Source of the DNA: Candidatus Jordarchaeales archaeon
GTDB lineage: Archaea > Asgardarchaeota > Jordiarchaeia > Jordiarchaeales > Freyrarchaeaceae
DNA: 64,000 nt
Direction: 5' to 3'
Assembly (NCBI GenBank): GCA_038889235.1
Contig: JAWAHN010000001.1
Coordinates: forward strand, 406,499 to 470,498
In this document: positions 1 through 9,307 of the stretch, one piece after another
How positions within the stretch are numbered: position 1 is the stretch's first letter
Layout: every line of letters begins with the position of its first letter
Notes under the pieces: generated by a model
What the model was told of the DNA's origin: nothing
Database searches by the model: none
What the model saw: the letters and a program-made list of their open reading frames with translations, nothing else
Position numbers and translations under genes: made by a program

Positions 1-947
1 GCCTTTCGCAGAACTTTATCACCTATTTCCGTACGTGATATTGCAATAGATGTGCCCAATCTATCTGTCCTTAAAATCTCTGGTAGCCATGGATCCCCAA
101 CGGAAATATCGGCATTCTCGTTCATCATATCGGAACAGAACATGCAACCAGTAGGTATGAAAAAGTAAGTGGAAAATAGAGGTCTCCAGTAACTAAAAAA
201 CGGAAAGAAGATCTCGTTCCCATCTCTTAGGCGCACGTAAAGCTTGCCTGGCCACCCACGCCCTCTAAACGATATTTCCTCAACAACGCCTTCACATATA
301 CGTAATTTATGTAACAGCGTTCTAACTCCCATCAGACTTGCAGTTCTAGAGCAGAATAACCCTATCAGCAATGATATGCGCTCCTGCAGCTTTTTTGAAA
401 ACGACATGGCCTTTTTAACCCCTCTGATATGGCAGGGTAGACCTATGATGGCAAACCGCCCTTCAAGGCTGATTATGTCCTTCAACTTTACATTCAGTGC
501 AACGGGCAAATACTTTGACCCCATTGTTGCAAACAGTTCCTTCGAGCTCTTCGCGATAAAAGGAGTAGGCCTTAGGCCCTCCATCCTCACTGTTAAGACA
601 CCATCTATGACACCGTCCTCCAGCATAGACATTAGAACAGCTGTAACAAGCCCCCCTGAAGACGCCTTCCACCTAATATCGCTACGTTTTGAGTACCCTA
701 CGTAGCTGTTAACATATCTGCCTATCAACCCATTATAATTTTCTATATTACTAATTGCCCCACTGGTAATGTCGGAGGTCGGACATACAACACTACATAC
801 GCCACAGAAAGAACATTCATTCTTGAGTATTGGAGTGTAGTTAGATTTTGGATCAAGCACCATCTCTATGTCCTTGGGACAAAAAGCAGCACAAGTACCA
901 CACCCCGAGCAAAGCTCGTTCCAAGAAGGTGGCCTCGTCAAAGCCAT
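1..947 (-). CDS. FrhB-family coenzyme F420 hydrogenase/dehydrogenase beta subunit-like protein (partial)
   Basis: The reading frame stays open to the window edge, so the C-terminus is missing. About 315 residues are visible. Two ferredoxin-type clusters lie at the N-terminus (CSGCGTCAAFCP near residue 13 and CSFCGVCSVVCP near residue 45). FrhB-family hallmarks follow: SSGGLVTAVL, GLPCHIRG and CSDMMNENADISVGDPW. Proteins of this family bind F420 or flavin and pass electrons through 4Fe-4S clusters. Members within glycan clusters are common and probably act on sugar precursors. The start at 947 lies 7 nt beyond the stop of the upstream membrane glycosyltransferase gene and has a GGTGG ribosome site, so the two are co-transcribed. 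The exact substrate cannot be told from sequence. Confidence 0.85.
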   Translation of the reverse strand, partial: MALTRPPSWNELCSGCGTCAAFCPKDIEMVLDPKSNYTPILKNECSFCGVCSVVCPTSDITSGAISNIENYNGLIGRYVNSYVGYSKRSDIRWKASSGGLVTAVLMSMLEDGVIDGVLTVRMEGLRPTPFIAKSSKELFATMGSKYLPVALNVKLKDIISLEGRFAIIGLPCHIRGVKKAMSFSKKLQERISLLIGLFCSRTASLMGVRTLLHKLRICEGVVEEISFRGRGWPGKLYVRLRDGNEIFFPFFSYWRPLFSTYFFIPTGCMFCSDMMNENADISVGDPWLPEILRTDRLGTSIAISRTEIGDKVLRK

Positions 948-953
948 CCACCT

Positions 954-3497
954 TCATATTATTGTTTTTTTGTTTAAACCACGAATAACAATATAAACAA
1001 TGACAAACGAAACAACATAACACAATAGGACAATATGCAGTTCAATAATATAAGAGAACAAAGACAATAAAAGTGTGTAACAAACAGCGTAAATTATGGT
1101 CATCTTTGCTATCTCTGAGGTGAAAATTCTTACACCTGACCTACCGGTTTTTGAGCTGAAAAAGATGTAGTAAGGCCCTAGAGCTATTATTGCCATTAAG
1201 CTATAAGCGGCGGCTTCTACGTCGAGAAGAGGAAGACCATAATATCGTCTTCCAACAGGTATATAACCAATAGTTGAGGTTGATGTGAAATAAATTATTG
1301 ATGCTAGGCTGTAGAGAAGCGTGTATGGTACTAGTTCTACCTTGCGCTTCAAGTAAGCTAGTATTATTAGGAAAGGTACAACCCAAGATAAATGCTGGGG
1401 GTATATCATGTGGTAGTTAAGGTAATGTGAGAGAATGAGTAAAGCCATTGCTGCAGAAATGTTTAGGATGATTGTCTCCCTTCTTTTCGCAGTATACGCA
1501 TACCATAGCACTATTAATGTAATGATGGCCAGGTAAGACCAGGGGTATAGAGGAAGGGAAGGTCTAAAATGCGCAAGTCCTACCCAGGACGTGAGTAAAC
1601 GGCTTGTATAAGTGGTGCGCGTAACGAAATGAGTGAAGAACTCATGGATTCCTCCAAACAGTATGAATGGCATAAATGCAAGTAATGTTGCGCACGTGCC
1701 TATGGTCAGGGCTTTTACTAGTTGATTATATTTCTTTTTAAAGATAGCTGAGGCAATTAGAAGCGCGTAGCCGGCGAATCCAAACGGCTTCGTTAACCCT
1801 GATAGTACAAATAATGTAGTGGCGGCCTGGAACCTCCGCTTCACGAATAAGAAGTAAAGACCTCCTAGGAGAAAAGAGAGAGCCAGCGTATCGTACATTC
1901 CCCATGCACTTGAAATAAAGATTATGAGTGGATTAAAAAGATAGAGAGATCCGTAGAATACGTGCTTGCCCTCGTTTCTCTTGTCGAATATCTTTACGAT
2001 GAAATAGAAGGATGCAACGTCTGCAAGAATAAAGGGCATCTTAATAAAGATAGCTTCTATCATACCCGTAGAATGAGCTAAGAAATAATAGTCCTGGAAG
2101 CCTAGAATCCTCAGCAACGCGTAAAATGAGTAAGAGAAGAGAAGTAGGTATAAGTAAAGGGGCATCGTTGGCCATAATTCTAAGTGAATGGTTCCTGATT
2201 CATAGTACTCCCTTGCGGCCGCTTTCCAAAATTCCATATCGAATGTATGACCTGTAAAGGGAGCAATTAGTAACCTTAAGGAGACCCCGATAATTAAGAA
2301 AATGAGCAGGTCTCTATGACTAATGTTTCTGCCGTAACTTTTAACATAGATACACGCTACAATGAGGGGAGGCACTATGAAAGTTAGCACTATATAATAA
2401 GTAGTAGCCGTTATAGCTATATTTGGATCTATAGGTATCAACGCTGGATATGTGCGGTTTTTTTCGTAGGTAAGTATAACTTTTTCTACATTAAAGAAGT
2501 CAAAGTAACTGTCCGTTAAGAAGATAACGGAAAGGTTTTTCGTTTCGGTTAGAGTTATATTGGCCAACTCTGTTAGGTAACCAAAGACTCTAAAATTCTG
2601 TGGGTAAATCGCTGCCACTTCATAACAAGGTCTTCCTTCAAGAAGATATGTGAAACCTTTACCTATAATAGGGGTTGTCTCATTCCATATGATGGCATAG
2701 ACTGTGTAATTGCCTCCCTTGAATCCCGAAATTGTGTAATACACTCTAATGTGGGTAAGTGTGTAGTTTCCAATTAGCTCCGGCTCTTGAATGTTCAAAA
2801 CAATTGCATACGCCTTCTCATTAGGTTCCCAAACGCTCTTCATCGATGTTAGGGCTTGAAAAGAGATTTCAGAAATAATTAGTATGGAACTAATTACATC
2901 AAAAGGATAATCTTCCATGATTATTATTATCCTCGTAATGTTTATGTCTTCGCGTCCTGTCGCGATGTAAACAAAATCTTTGAGATTGACGGTTACATTT
3001 TCCCATGCATTCTTTCCTTTCCTATCATCTAGCGGAGAAGTTTCCCAAAATACATTATATACATTCCCGTTATTGTCAACGCCTCTGAATCTTATGTGGT
3101 ATAATATGTCCTTAGATACGAGGATTCTCATCTTAAGTAATGGATACTCACTTACGTTAAGATTTAAATCTCTAGAAACATAAACATGTTCTTTTACACC
3201 TTCTTTTGTAAAAGAAGCATTAACAAATAAGCAACCATTGTCGATTGTTAGCTCTGAGTGAGCTGTACCTCCAGACTGCCATTTATTTAATTCGTCCTCG
3301 GCCCAAAAGTCTATTTTAAATTCATCGGCTAACGAAATTTCATAAGGCACTACAAAAGTGTCAGACTGAGCTTCTAAAACTAGATATGTCTTGGGTAACT
3401 GACCTCTTAATGAAAACATGAGTATAACACCGACAAACATGAATATTAGTAGAAGTACGAAAAATCTTCTGCGCCTAATTAGTAAACCCAATCGCAT
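954..3497 (-). CDS. Large membrane protein, GT-C-like glycosyltransferase
   Basis: 847 residues. A single N-terminal membrane segment (about residues 10-30) precedes a roughly 340-residue soluble, beta-rich extracytoplasmic region. Around eleven hydrophobic segments follow from about residue 370 to the end. After the first of these is a loop with acidic residues (HTFDMEFWKAAAREY), the type of lumenal Asp/Glu motif found in polyprenyl-phosphate-sugar-dependent GT-C mannosyltransferases (PIG-M/GT87-like). The inferred role is sugar transfer from a lipid-linked donor at the outer membrane face. The reversed domain order, with the soluble domain first, is less usual. It lies between the GT4 gene and the FrhB-like gene on the same strand. 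Confidence 0.7.
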   Translation of the reverse strand: MRLGLLIRRRRFFVLLLIFMFVGVILMFSLRGQLPKTYLVLEAQSDTFVVPYEISLADEFKIDFWAEDELNKWQSGGTAHSELTIDNGCLFVNASFTKEGVKEHVYVSRDLNLNVSEYPLLKMRILVSKDILYHIRFRGVDNNGNVYNVFWETSPLDDRKGKNAWENVTVNLKDFVYIATGREDINITRIIIIMEDYPFDVISSILIISEISFQALTSMKSVWEPNEKAYAIVLNIQEPELIGNYTLTHIRVYYTISGFKGGNYTVYAIIWNETTPIIGKGFTYLLEGRPCYEVAAIYPQNFRVFGYLTELANITLTETKNLSVIFLTDSYFDFFNVEKVILTYEKNRTYPALIPIDPNIAITATTYYIVLTFIVPPLIVACIYVKSYGRNISHRDLLIFLIIGVSLRLLIAPFTGHTFDMEFWKAAAREYYESGTIHLELWPTMPLYLYLLLFSYSFYALLRILGFQDYYFLAHSTGMIEAIFIKMPFILADVASFYFIVKIFDKRNEGKHVFYGSLYLFNPLIIFISSAWGMYDTLALSFLLGGLYFLFVKRRFQAATTLFVLSGLTKPFGFAGYALLIASAIFKKKYNQLVKALTIGTCATLLAFMPFILFGGIHEFFTHFVTRTTYTSRLLTSWVGLAHFRPSLPLYPWSYLAIITLIVLWYAYTAKRRETIILNISAAMALLILSHYLNYHMIYPQHLSWVVPFLIILAYLKRKVELVPYTLLYSLASIIYFTSTSTIGYIPVGRRYYGLPLLDVEAAAYSLMAIIALGPYYIFFSSKTGRSGVRIFTSEIAKMTIIYAVCYTLLLSLFSYIIELHIVLLCYVVSFVIVYIVIRGLNKKTII

Positions 3498-3587
3498 ATG
3501 TGATTCACCAACAATGTTGTTACATAAAATAACAGTATCTTCTCCTAAAGGATGTGATTTACCACAAATCAGATCATATTACTTTTA

Positions 3588-4790
3588 TCAATTTTTCTCT
3601 CTTTTTTCTAAAGTTAAAGTATCAAGAAGTAGCTTTGCCGACTGCTCTATAGTGAAATTGCTGAGAACCCTTCTTCTGGCCGCAAGTCCCATTTCGTTTA
3701 CAAGTTCATCGTCTTGAAGCAGTATTTCCATCGCTTCAGCTATTTCGTGAACATTGTAGGGGTCTACGAGAAGGCCCGTCTTGTTATGAATAATGCTTTC
3801 ACTTGTCCCGCCAATGCAAGAAACTATGCTGGGTCTTCCATGGAGTGCGGCTTCGAGTGGCGTTAACCCAAAGGGTTCAGCAATTGCAACATGCACTAGA
3901 AATCGGCTACATGAATACAACTTCATTAATTCATCGTCAGTCACTTTCGTCAATATATGAAAGTTCTTCAAACCTGAAGAAGCGCTTAATAAATTCCTCT
4001 TAAGTGGTCCATCACCAACTATAACTGCTCTTATATCAGGATGATTCTTCTGAACAATTTTCAGGGCCTCTATTAATCTTAAATGATTCTTTATTGGAAT
4101 AATAGCTCCAACCGATAAGATGAGCTTCGACTTACCGGGTTCAATCTGCTCCTTCTCGTGAAAGAAGTTATACTCAATGCCCGGATATACTACATGAACA
4201 TTTTTGGCACCATACAAACGCGTTATTACCCTTTTAGTGAAATAACTATTCGCGATCACCATTTTGAAGCTATGGATGCTATTGAGGTCTAATGTTCTCG
4301 CCATATATACTATGGGCTTATAGAAAAGCTCGAGAAGCACCCTAAAGGAAGCCCCATAAAGCGTCTCACAAGTACTTAAGACTGTTTCCTTGTTAATATC
4401 GTAACTTTGCCCAGAAACGTAGTCTTCCCATATCGCTCTTAGAGGCTCTCCGGAATACCAAACGGCCTTATGATCCAGAGTTTTGCTAATAAACCACAGT
4501 AGAGAAGGATCCACATGATGGTGAATCAGTACAATATCAAAAGCTTTTAGGCGTTGAATCGTCTTGTAAGACTTGTGTAGGTTAGGTTTCATATTCTTGA
4601 ACAACAATGGCAGTGTTTGGATGTTTATTTTGTGAGATTCTAGCCGAGAAAGCCAATAAGAAGGTAGTAAACCACCATAGAAAAGAGCAACGTCAATGCC
4701 CATTTTCTTCAGTTCTATTGCATGTAGAATACACAACTTTTCGGCCCCTCCAAATCTGCCCAGCGCTGTATGAACAAAGGCCACTTTCAA
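3588..4790 (-). CDS. Glycosyltransferase family 4 (group 1)
   Basis: 400 residues. The N-terminus MKVAFVHTALGRFGGAEK is the standard GT-B start with a glycine-rich acceptor-site loop (FGGAE). The C-terminal half has the donor-site signature: SVGAIIPIKNHLRLIEAL, then IVGDGPLKRNL, then the E-x7-E element within EPFGLTPLEAALHGRP. It should transfer a sugar from a nucleotide donor to a lipid- or protein-linked glycan at the cytoplasmic side of the membrane. Its start overlaps the end of the upstream small gene by 4 nt, so they form one operon running toward the membrane glycosyltransferase. Confidence 0.9.
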   Translation of the reverse strand: MKVAFVHTALGRFGGAEKLCILHAIELKKMGIDVALFYGGLLPSYWLSRLESHKINIQTLPLLFKNMKPNLHKSYKTIQRLKAFDIVLIHHHVDPSLLWFISKTLDHKAVWYSGEPLRAIWEDYVSGQSYDINKETVLSTCETLYGASFRVLLELFYKPIVYMARTLDLNSIHSFKMVIANSYFTKRVITRLYGAKNVHVVYPGIEYNFFHEKEQIEPGKSKLILSVGAIIPIKNHLRLIEALKIVQKNHPDIRAVIVGDGPLKRNLLSASSGLKNFHILTKVTDDELMKLYSCSRFLVHVAIAEPFGLTPLEAALHGRPSIVSCIGGTSESIIHNKTGLLVDPYNVHEIAEAMEILLQDDELVNEMGLAARRRVLSNFTIEQSAKLLLDTLTLEKREKN

Positions 4791-5140
4791 CCCAAATCAC
4801 CCCCTTTAGCCAGCATCATTATTAATCGTACACTTACATTTGAGACTTGCATTTTAACAATACTGGTCTTCTTGTTTAAATTTAATATGTAATAAATAAT
4901 TATTTTTAGGCTTACAGGTTGAGGCATATTCGTGTTCTTTCTTGCTAGCCTTATTAAAAAGGAATGAACTCTGTTCTGGCTCCTAAACTTCCTTGAGTAT
5001 TGTATTTGACCTTCCAGCCCTGTTTCATGTATTTCTATTAGTCTGCCCGACGGCTTCATGAGCTTTAACCCCTTTATAACGTAAACCTCCACGTCCTGCG
5101 AGGGACTGTCAGCCAGCTTGATTGTCGACTCGACAAACAT
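4787..5140 (-). CDS. Hypothetical protein, 117 residues, first gene of the glycosyltransferase operon
   Basis: I do not recognise a family. The central part (KLMKPSGRLIEIHETG) resembles the end of a nucleotide- or SAM-binding Rossmann domain, and the C-terminal part is basic. The frame is open another 30 codons upstream without a start codon, and an AT-rich TATA-like stretch (about 5192-5210) precedes the ATG at 5140. It could therefore be a genuine small gene or the tail of a truncated methyltransferase-like gene. Its last codons overlap the GT4 start by 4 nt. Confidence 0.45.
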   Translation of the reverse strand: MFVESTIKLADSPSQDVEVYVIKGLKLMKPSGRLIEIHETGLEGQIQYSRKFRSQNRVHSFLIRLARKNTNMPQPVSLKIIIYYILNLNKKTSIVKMQVSNVSVRLIMMLAKGGDLG

Positions 5141-6480
5141 CCTGTCTTTGGGATAAGTCTTAGATATTGTTATGTGAGGATAAATGGGATGAAGAATATT
5201 TAATATTTTTCGTATTATAATCTTGTACTAGGGTGAATTATAAGTGAGAAAAGAATAGTTGCTGTTTACGACATGTTTTGCTAATCTGCCTTCGGGGTCC
5301 CTTAGTGTTTAACAGGCATTCCTAACTATTAGCTTGCTATTAAAAACACTTAACTAATATTCTTCCTCGTTTATAATTCACTTTCCCTTCAAGCACAATC
5401 TACTGAGAGCACGTCTTAAGCTTATACCATGACTAGCTTGCTAGGGCACGGCCTCGAAAATGTGTAATACTTCAACTACAGATTATTCTGTCGAAGTGCA
5501 CCACTCTCCTCCAAGATATTAGGCCATGCTTTTTCTCTTGCCTTACTGTCTTCTCTTCCTTTTGGGAGAGAGACTCGCCACTAAAAGACCTGGAAAACTT
5601 GTGTTCCGCGGGTTAAAAAATGGGTTTACCCCTCCCCTTCTGAAAGTAAAGGGGACCATCAACTTGTGGTATGACATCATCTTGGAAGTGTTAAAAGCAA
5701 ATGTAAGTAAAGCCGAAAATAATACTATGGTTAGCGTTCCCGTGATATTTCCATGCTGTGTTTTTGTGCTGGCTTTTTATTTCTCCGGCTACTTTCTCTT
5801 GGCACCATCAAAAACTAGGGGAGGAGTTTTTTGTTCCCCGCTTGTGTCTGCCTAGGACCGCATATTGGTGTCCTTCGCCGAGAGTTAGAACAATAAATTC
5901 AGCTTATGAAGGCACCATGTTCTTACTTTACTAATTTTTGACTGAGATGGTTTTTAGGATGCCTTGAACAGAGATTCCTAATGCTAGCAGGAGGTACGTT
6001 GCGTTTATTTTATGAGCTTTAATGCTTGGCTGTTAACGTTCCTATTCCTTCTAGTCTTATTGTAAATAAGTGACAGATAGTTTAATGAGCGACATATGTA
6101 AACAAAATAAAACGAGTTACACGCTTGTACTGACGACGACAATTTGTTCTAGTTTGCGTAAAACATTTTTATCAACACCACTATGTTACATGGCTTCTAA
6201 AAAGCAGCTTCTTTTCTATTAACAAAGATAAAGGTCCTGGGAACGAGTGTGAAAAAGGAATGAGAACGCAAATTTATTCTGGGAAGTTTCACTGTCCTTA
6301 GCAGTCCGTGTTCTCTAAATCTTATCTTTCAACTCTTTTGATTTTAATGGTTTCCTTGGTATGGAGCAGCAGACCGTTTATTGATGCTTTTACTCTGCCT
6401 TGTTGTTTGTCGTTTTGTGTAGTAGTATTCCTTCTTCTGTGGCTTTTTTTTAACGATGGTAATTTGCCTCTTTTTTCTCT
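5141..6480. other. Gene-poor AT-rich spacer
   Basis: About 1.3 kb with no open frame that looks coding. A 109-codon frame on the plus strand at 5526-5855 has no family resemblance, no ribosome site and a haphazard composition. The spacer separates the two halves of the glycan region and adjoins a decayed HEPN-nucleotidyltransferase gene, so it may be a graveyard of older sequence. I see no tRNA, CRISPR array or clear repeat in it. Confidence 0.5.
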
Positions 6481-6482
6481 GA

Positions 6483-7080
6483 ACTCTTCAAGTGTGTAGC
6501 ATAATGCGTCGACGTTTAGGGGGTTTCTGTGATAAGCTCGTAGACTTTTATTATTCGCTCCTGAAAGTCCATTTTCTTGAACGTTCTTGATATGACTATG
6601 ATGTCGTAGTCGCTGCTTCTAAGTGCGTCCCCTCTAGTTCTTGAGCCGAACAGTAGGATTAGTTCAGGATCGAATGCGTCCTTGATTTTCTCTATGAAGC
6701 TTTTAATTCTTTCTTCAGCTATTCGAAGAACCTCCTGGTCATCTAGTATTCTTTCGGTTTCCTCTTTGTCTTAGGTTCTGCCGGGACGCCGCCCGCTGCG
6801 TCGGGGTACCTTGAGACTATGAATTCTGGTGTGAGGTTTCCCGCTACTCTTAGAACTTCTTCCGGGAGGGATAATCCAAGTGAAAGGTCTAGAAGGTTGC
6901 TTGTTTGTGGAGGAAAATCTTTCTTTCTGGTGATGTAGAGGGCTTTGAAGGCTTTCTCCACGGCCTGCTGGCAGAAGAAGGCTGAAGCGTAGTGGTTGCC
7001 GTCTTTGAAGCAGCCCTCAGCCGTCTTCATGTCTGCTTTACTTTGCTTAAGCCAGCGCTCAGCTTCCCCCCTCAGACAAG
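6483..7080 (-). pseudogene. Decayed HEPN-nucleotidyltransferase (HEPN-MNT) gene
   Basis: Two recognisable domains run on in different frames. The HEPN part reads EAERWLKQSKADMKTAEG, then ASAFFCQQAVEKAFKALYI, then SRYPDAAGGVPAE. The nucleotidyltransferase part reads ELILLFGSRTRGDALRSSDY, with the GSR-x-RGD and SDYD signature, and after another shift NVDALCYTLEEF. Three frame breaks are visible: at a G6 run just after the ribosome site (about 7070), near 6765 between the domains, and at a C5 run near 6520. HEPN-MNT proteins are normally toxin-antitoxin-like pairs. Here both domains appear to come from one fused or adjacent pair that has lost function. Homopolymer sequencing errors are the alternative explanation. 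Confidence 0.7.
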
Positions 7081-7187
7081 CACCTCCTTCCCCCTTGAGT
7101 CAGATATTAAAATCGCGTTCTACTCCTTTCCTTGATTATTTACGGGTCCGTGTCGAGTTATAGAGAAAAAGTTTCTTTGCAAAGCTT

Positions 7188-8204
7188 TTAACTTGTGGTG
7201 AAGTAGAAGAGCCATTTAAGTAGAGATATTGTTACTAGCATAGCTGACGTGGCGGCGACTGACAGAAGGGTTCTTGTTACGACGTTTTTTCTTGTTCGGG
7301 GGGCGTATATGAATTGTGCCGGCTCGTTTAGGGTTAGCTCCATCTTTTCAGCTATTTTTGGTATGTCTGGTAGTTGTTTTTCGGCTTCCGTGAGGGTTTG
7401 TAGTAGGAGGTGGTACTCGCCGCCTGCCAAGTGGTCGAGTAGTTTTGTGACTATTTGTCTGGCTTTTTGCACATTGTTTTTCTCGCCGTGGATCATTGTG
7501 AGCGTTATCGTGGCTAGATAAGGTTGTGGGTTAATTTCTTCTATTTGTTTTGTGTTTCGCAGTATGGTGTCGGTGACCATGGCGTGAAGGATGACTGTGA
7601 GGATCTCTATTTTTTTGTAGTCTTCTTTGGTTGGTGTTTCGGGTATTTCTTCCAGTAGTTTTTTGCACATGTTTGTTAGCTTAGTTGTTTCGTCGAGGTA
7701 AGGGAGGAGTAGGAGGGTGGTTGAGAAAGCCATGGACGCTGATGTAGTGAAGAAGAGTAGTGAGTATAAGGTTGGGAGGTGTTCTTGGAGGACGTCGAAC
7801 CATATAATGGCCACGGCTGCGGCGTTAACTGCGAGGAAGAGGTATGCAAGGAATAGGAGACCGGCTGAAACGCGCTTGTTTTCTCTCCAATGTTCGAGGT
7901 ATGCTAAGGGGGGTATGTCGAGATTGACTATCTTGCTTGTGAGTTTCTTTTCAGAGAGCTTGGCTGCCAGTAGTAGTACTAGAGTTACGGCAATAAAGAA
8001 TGATACTTTGACTGCGTACTCCCTGACTGTGAATATGTTCGTGTTGACAAAGTAGAGGTATTTTCCTGTTTGTAGTGAAATGAACAATGGGGTGAACGAG
8101 TATCTAATTACTATGTAGAACACTGTAATTAGAGTGAGTGAGGCAGAGGCCCCTATAACATAGGGGGTGATACGCTTACTTAGTGCGGCTTGCAGCGATT
8201 TCAA
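7188..8204 (-). CDS. Hypothetical membrane protein, 338 residues
   Basis: Not a family I recognise. Two hydrophobic segments lie in the first 85 residues, two more at about 115-170, then a soluble helical region of about 130 residues (about 180-310), then a final membrane segment near the C-terminus. The soluble part is Thr/Leu/Glu-rich with no catalytic motif. The start is preceded by GGTGTG-type sequence. It stands between the decayed HEPN-MNT gene and the GT2 gene, on the same strand as the latter and about 100 nt downstream of it. A role in the envelope is a guess from context only. Confidence 0.6.
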   Translation of the reverse strand: MKSLQAALSKRITPYVIGASASLTLITVFYIVIRYSFTPLFISLQTGKYLYFVNTNIFTVREYAVKVSFFIAVTLVLLLAAKLSEKKLTSKIVNLDIPPLAYLEHWRENKRVSAGLLFLAYLFLAVNAAAVAIIWFDVLQEHLPTLYSLLFFTTSASMAFSTTLLLLPYLDETTKLTNMCKKLLEEIPETPTKEDYKKIEILTVILHAMVTDTILRNTKQIEEINPQPYLATITLTMIHGEKNNVQKARQIVTKLLDHLAGGEYHLLLQTLTEAEKQLPDIPKIAEKMELTLNEPAQFIYAPRTRKNVVTRTLLSVAATSAMLVTISLLKWLFYFTTS

Positions 8205-8301
8205 TTGAACACACCCAGAAGCGTTTTTATAAGGGTGGCGTCCTCTTTTAACCCGAATCGTCTCAAACTAATAAATTTTATTTTGTGTGTTCTGCTTTGA
8301 A

Positions 8302-9039
8302 TTAGGTGGGTTGTTTTGTGCCAGTATTGTTGGTTTGAAAAAGCCTTTTTAGAGTTTCGGTTTGGAGTTTGGTGAGGTGTATTACGTAGTTCATGTACTC
8401 GGAGGTTTTTAGCTTGCTTTTCCCTCTTTTGCGGACTTGGAAGGTGTATGGTGTTTCCACTATTTTTTGGAAGTTTCCTTTGGCGATTAGTTCGAGGAGT
8501 ATTTTGAAGCCTTTCGGGTTGAGTTCTAGTCCTTCCACTGCTTGTTTTTTGAAGACGAAAAATCCTGAAAGTGGGTCTTTCACCTTTCTGGCGCGTGGTA
8601 TTGTGAGAGTTGCCATGAGTGTTGCTACGCGTGAGACCAGGCGCCTCCACGTGGACCAGCCTTCCACGCTTCCGCCTTTGGTGTAGCGGCTGGCTATGAC
8701 TAGGTCTGCTCCGTTTATGATCTCTCGAAACATTTGGGGGAGGAGTTCTGGGGGGTGTTGTAGGTCGGCGTCCATAACTGCCACGGTGTCTCCTTCCGCC
8801 ACATTGAGCCCGTCTATTACTGCTGATGCGAGGCCGCGCTTACCCGCTCTGTGGACGACTTTTATGTTTCTGTACTTTTCGGCCAGTTTTTCAGCCAACT
8901 CTCCTGTCCCGTCGGGGCTGTTGTCGTCGACTATTATGAGCTCGTAGTTTATCTCGTTTAACGCTAAGCGGAGGCGTTCAACAAGTTCTCCTAGATTGTC
9001 ACGCTCGTTATATGTTGGAATTATGACGGACAGAAGCAA
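8302..9039 (-). CDS. Dolichol-phosphate mannosyltransferase-like GT2 (DPM1 family)
   Basis: About 245 residues. It starts with LSVIIPTYNERDNLGEL, followed by the GT2 nucleotide-sugar motifs IIVDDNSPDGTG and VMDADLQHPPE (DxD-type metal site), then RYTKGG and a KDPLSGFFVFKK loop typical of DPM1/polyprenyl-phosphate glycosyltransferases. It should load a sugar from GDP- or UDP-sugar onto a polyprenyl phosphate, making the donor used by GT-C enzymes such as the membrane protein at 954-3497. There is no C-terminal membrane anchor. A TTG start at 9039 lies 6-7 nt after GAGGGG; the in-frame TTG at 9045 is too close to it. Confidence 0.88.
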   Translation of the reverse strand: MLLSVIIPTYNERDNLGELVERLRLALNEINYELIIVDDNSPDGTGELAEKLAEKYRNIKVVHRAGKRGLASAVIDGLNVAEGDTVAVMDADLQHPPELLPQMFREIINGADLVIASRYTKGGSVEGWSTWRRLVSRVATLMATLTIPRARKVKDPLSGFFVFKKQAVEGLELNPKGFKILLELIAKGNFQKIVETPYTFQVRKRGKSKLKTSEYMNYVIHLTKLQTETLKRLFQTNNTGTKQPT

Positions 9040-9278
9040 GCACAAACCCCTCTTTCTTCAGAGAGATACAAGATATGATAGATAAGTGAGAAATAAGGTT
9101 TTTTATGTGAGAGCTCTTGACGACGGAAACCTTCTTGTTGCATGGTAACAAGGGGTGTTCGGTGTATGTCGGATTCCGATCACGCGTATTTGTCGCGTTA
9201 ATCGTCGTGGGAGTGAGGCATAAGCTTGCAGGCATTTTCTGAAGACACGAATTTGTGTTGTTTTCCTTTTGAAAACCC

Positions 9279-9286
9279 TTTTATAC
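9279..9286 (+). promoter_or_regulatory. TATA box of the flippase gene
   Basis: TTTTATAC lies about 25 nt upstream of an ATG at 9308. This places transcription start near or at that ATG and argues against the longer in-frame start at 9269, which would lie inside the promoter. Confidence 0.55.
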
Positions 9287-9307
9287 TGTTTGGTTTCCCT
9301 AACTTTG

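Noticed and set aside
5526-5855. 109-codon open frame in the AT-rich spacer
   Set aside because: No ribosome site, no family resemblance and mixed hydrophobic/polar composition without pattern.
6308-6499. Plus-strand frame at the edge of the HEPN-nucleotidyltransferase remnant
   Set aside because: It is antisense to the end of that gene and has no start context.
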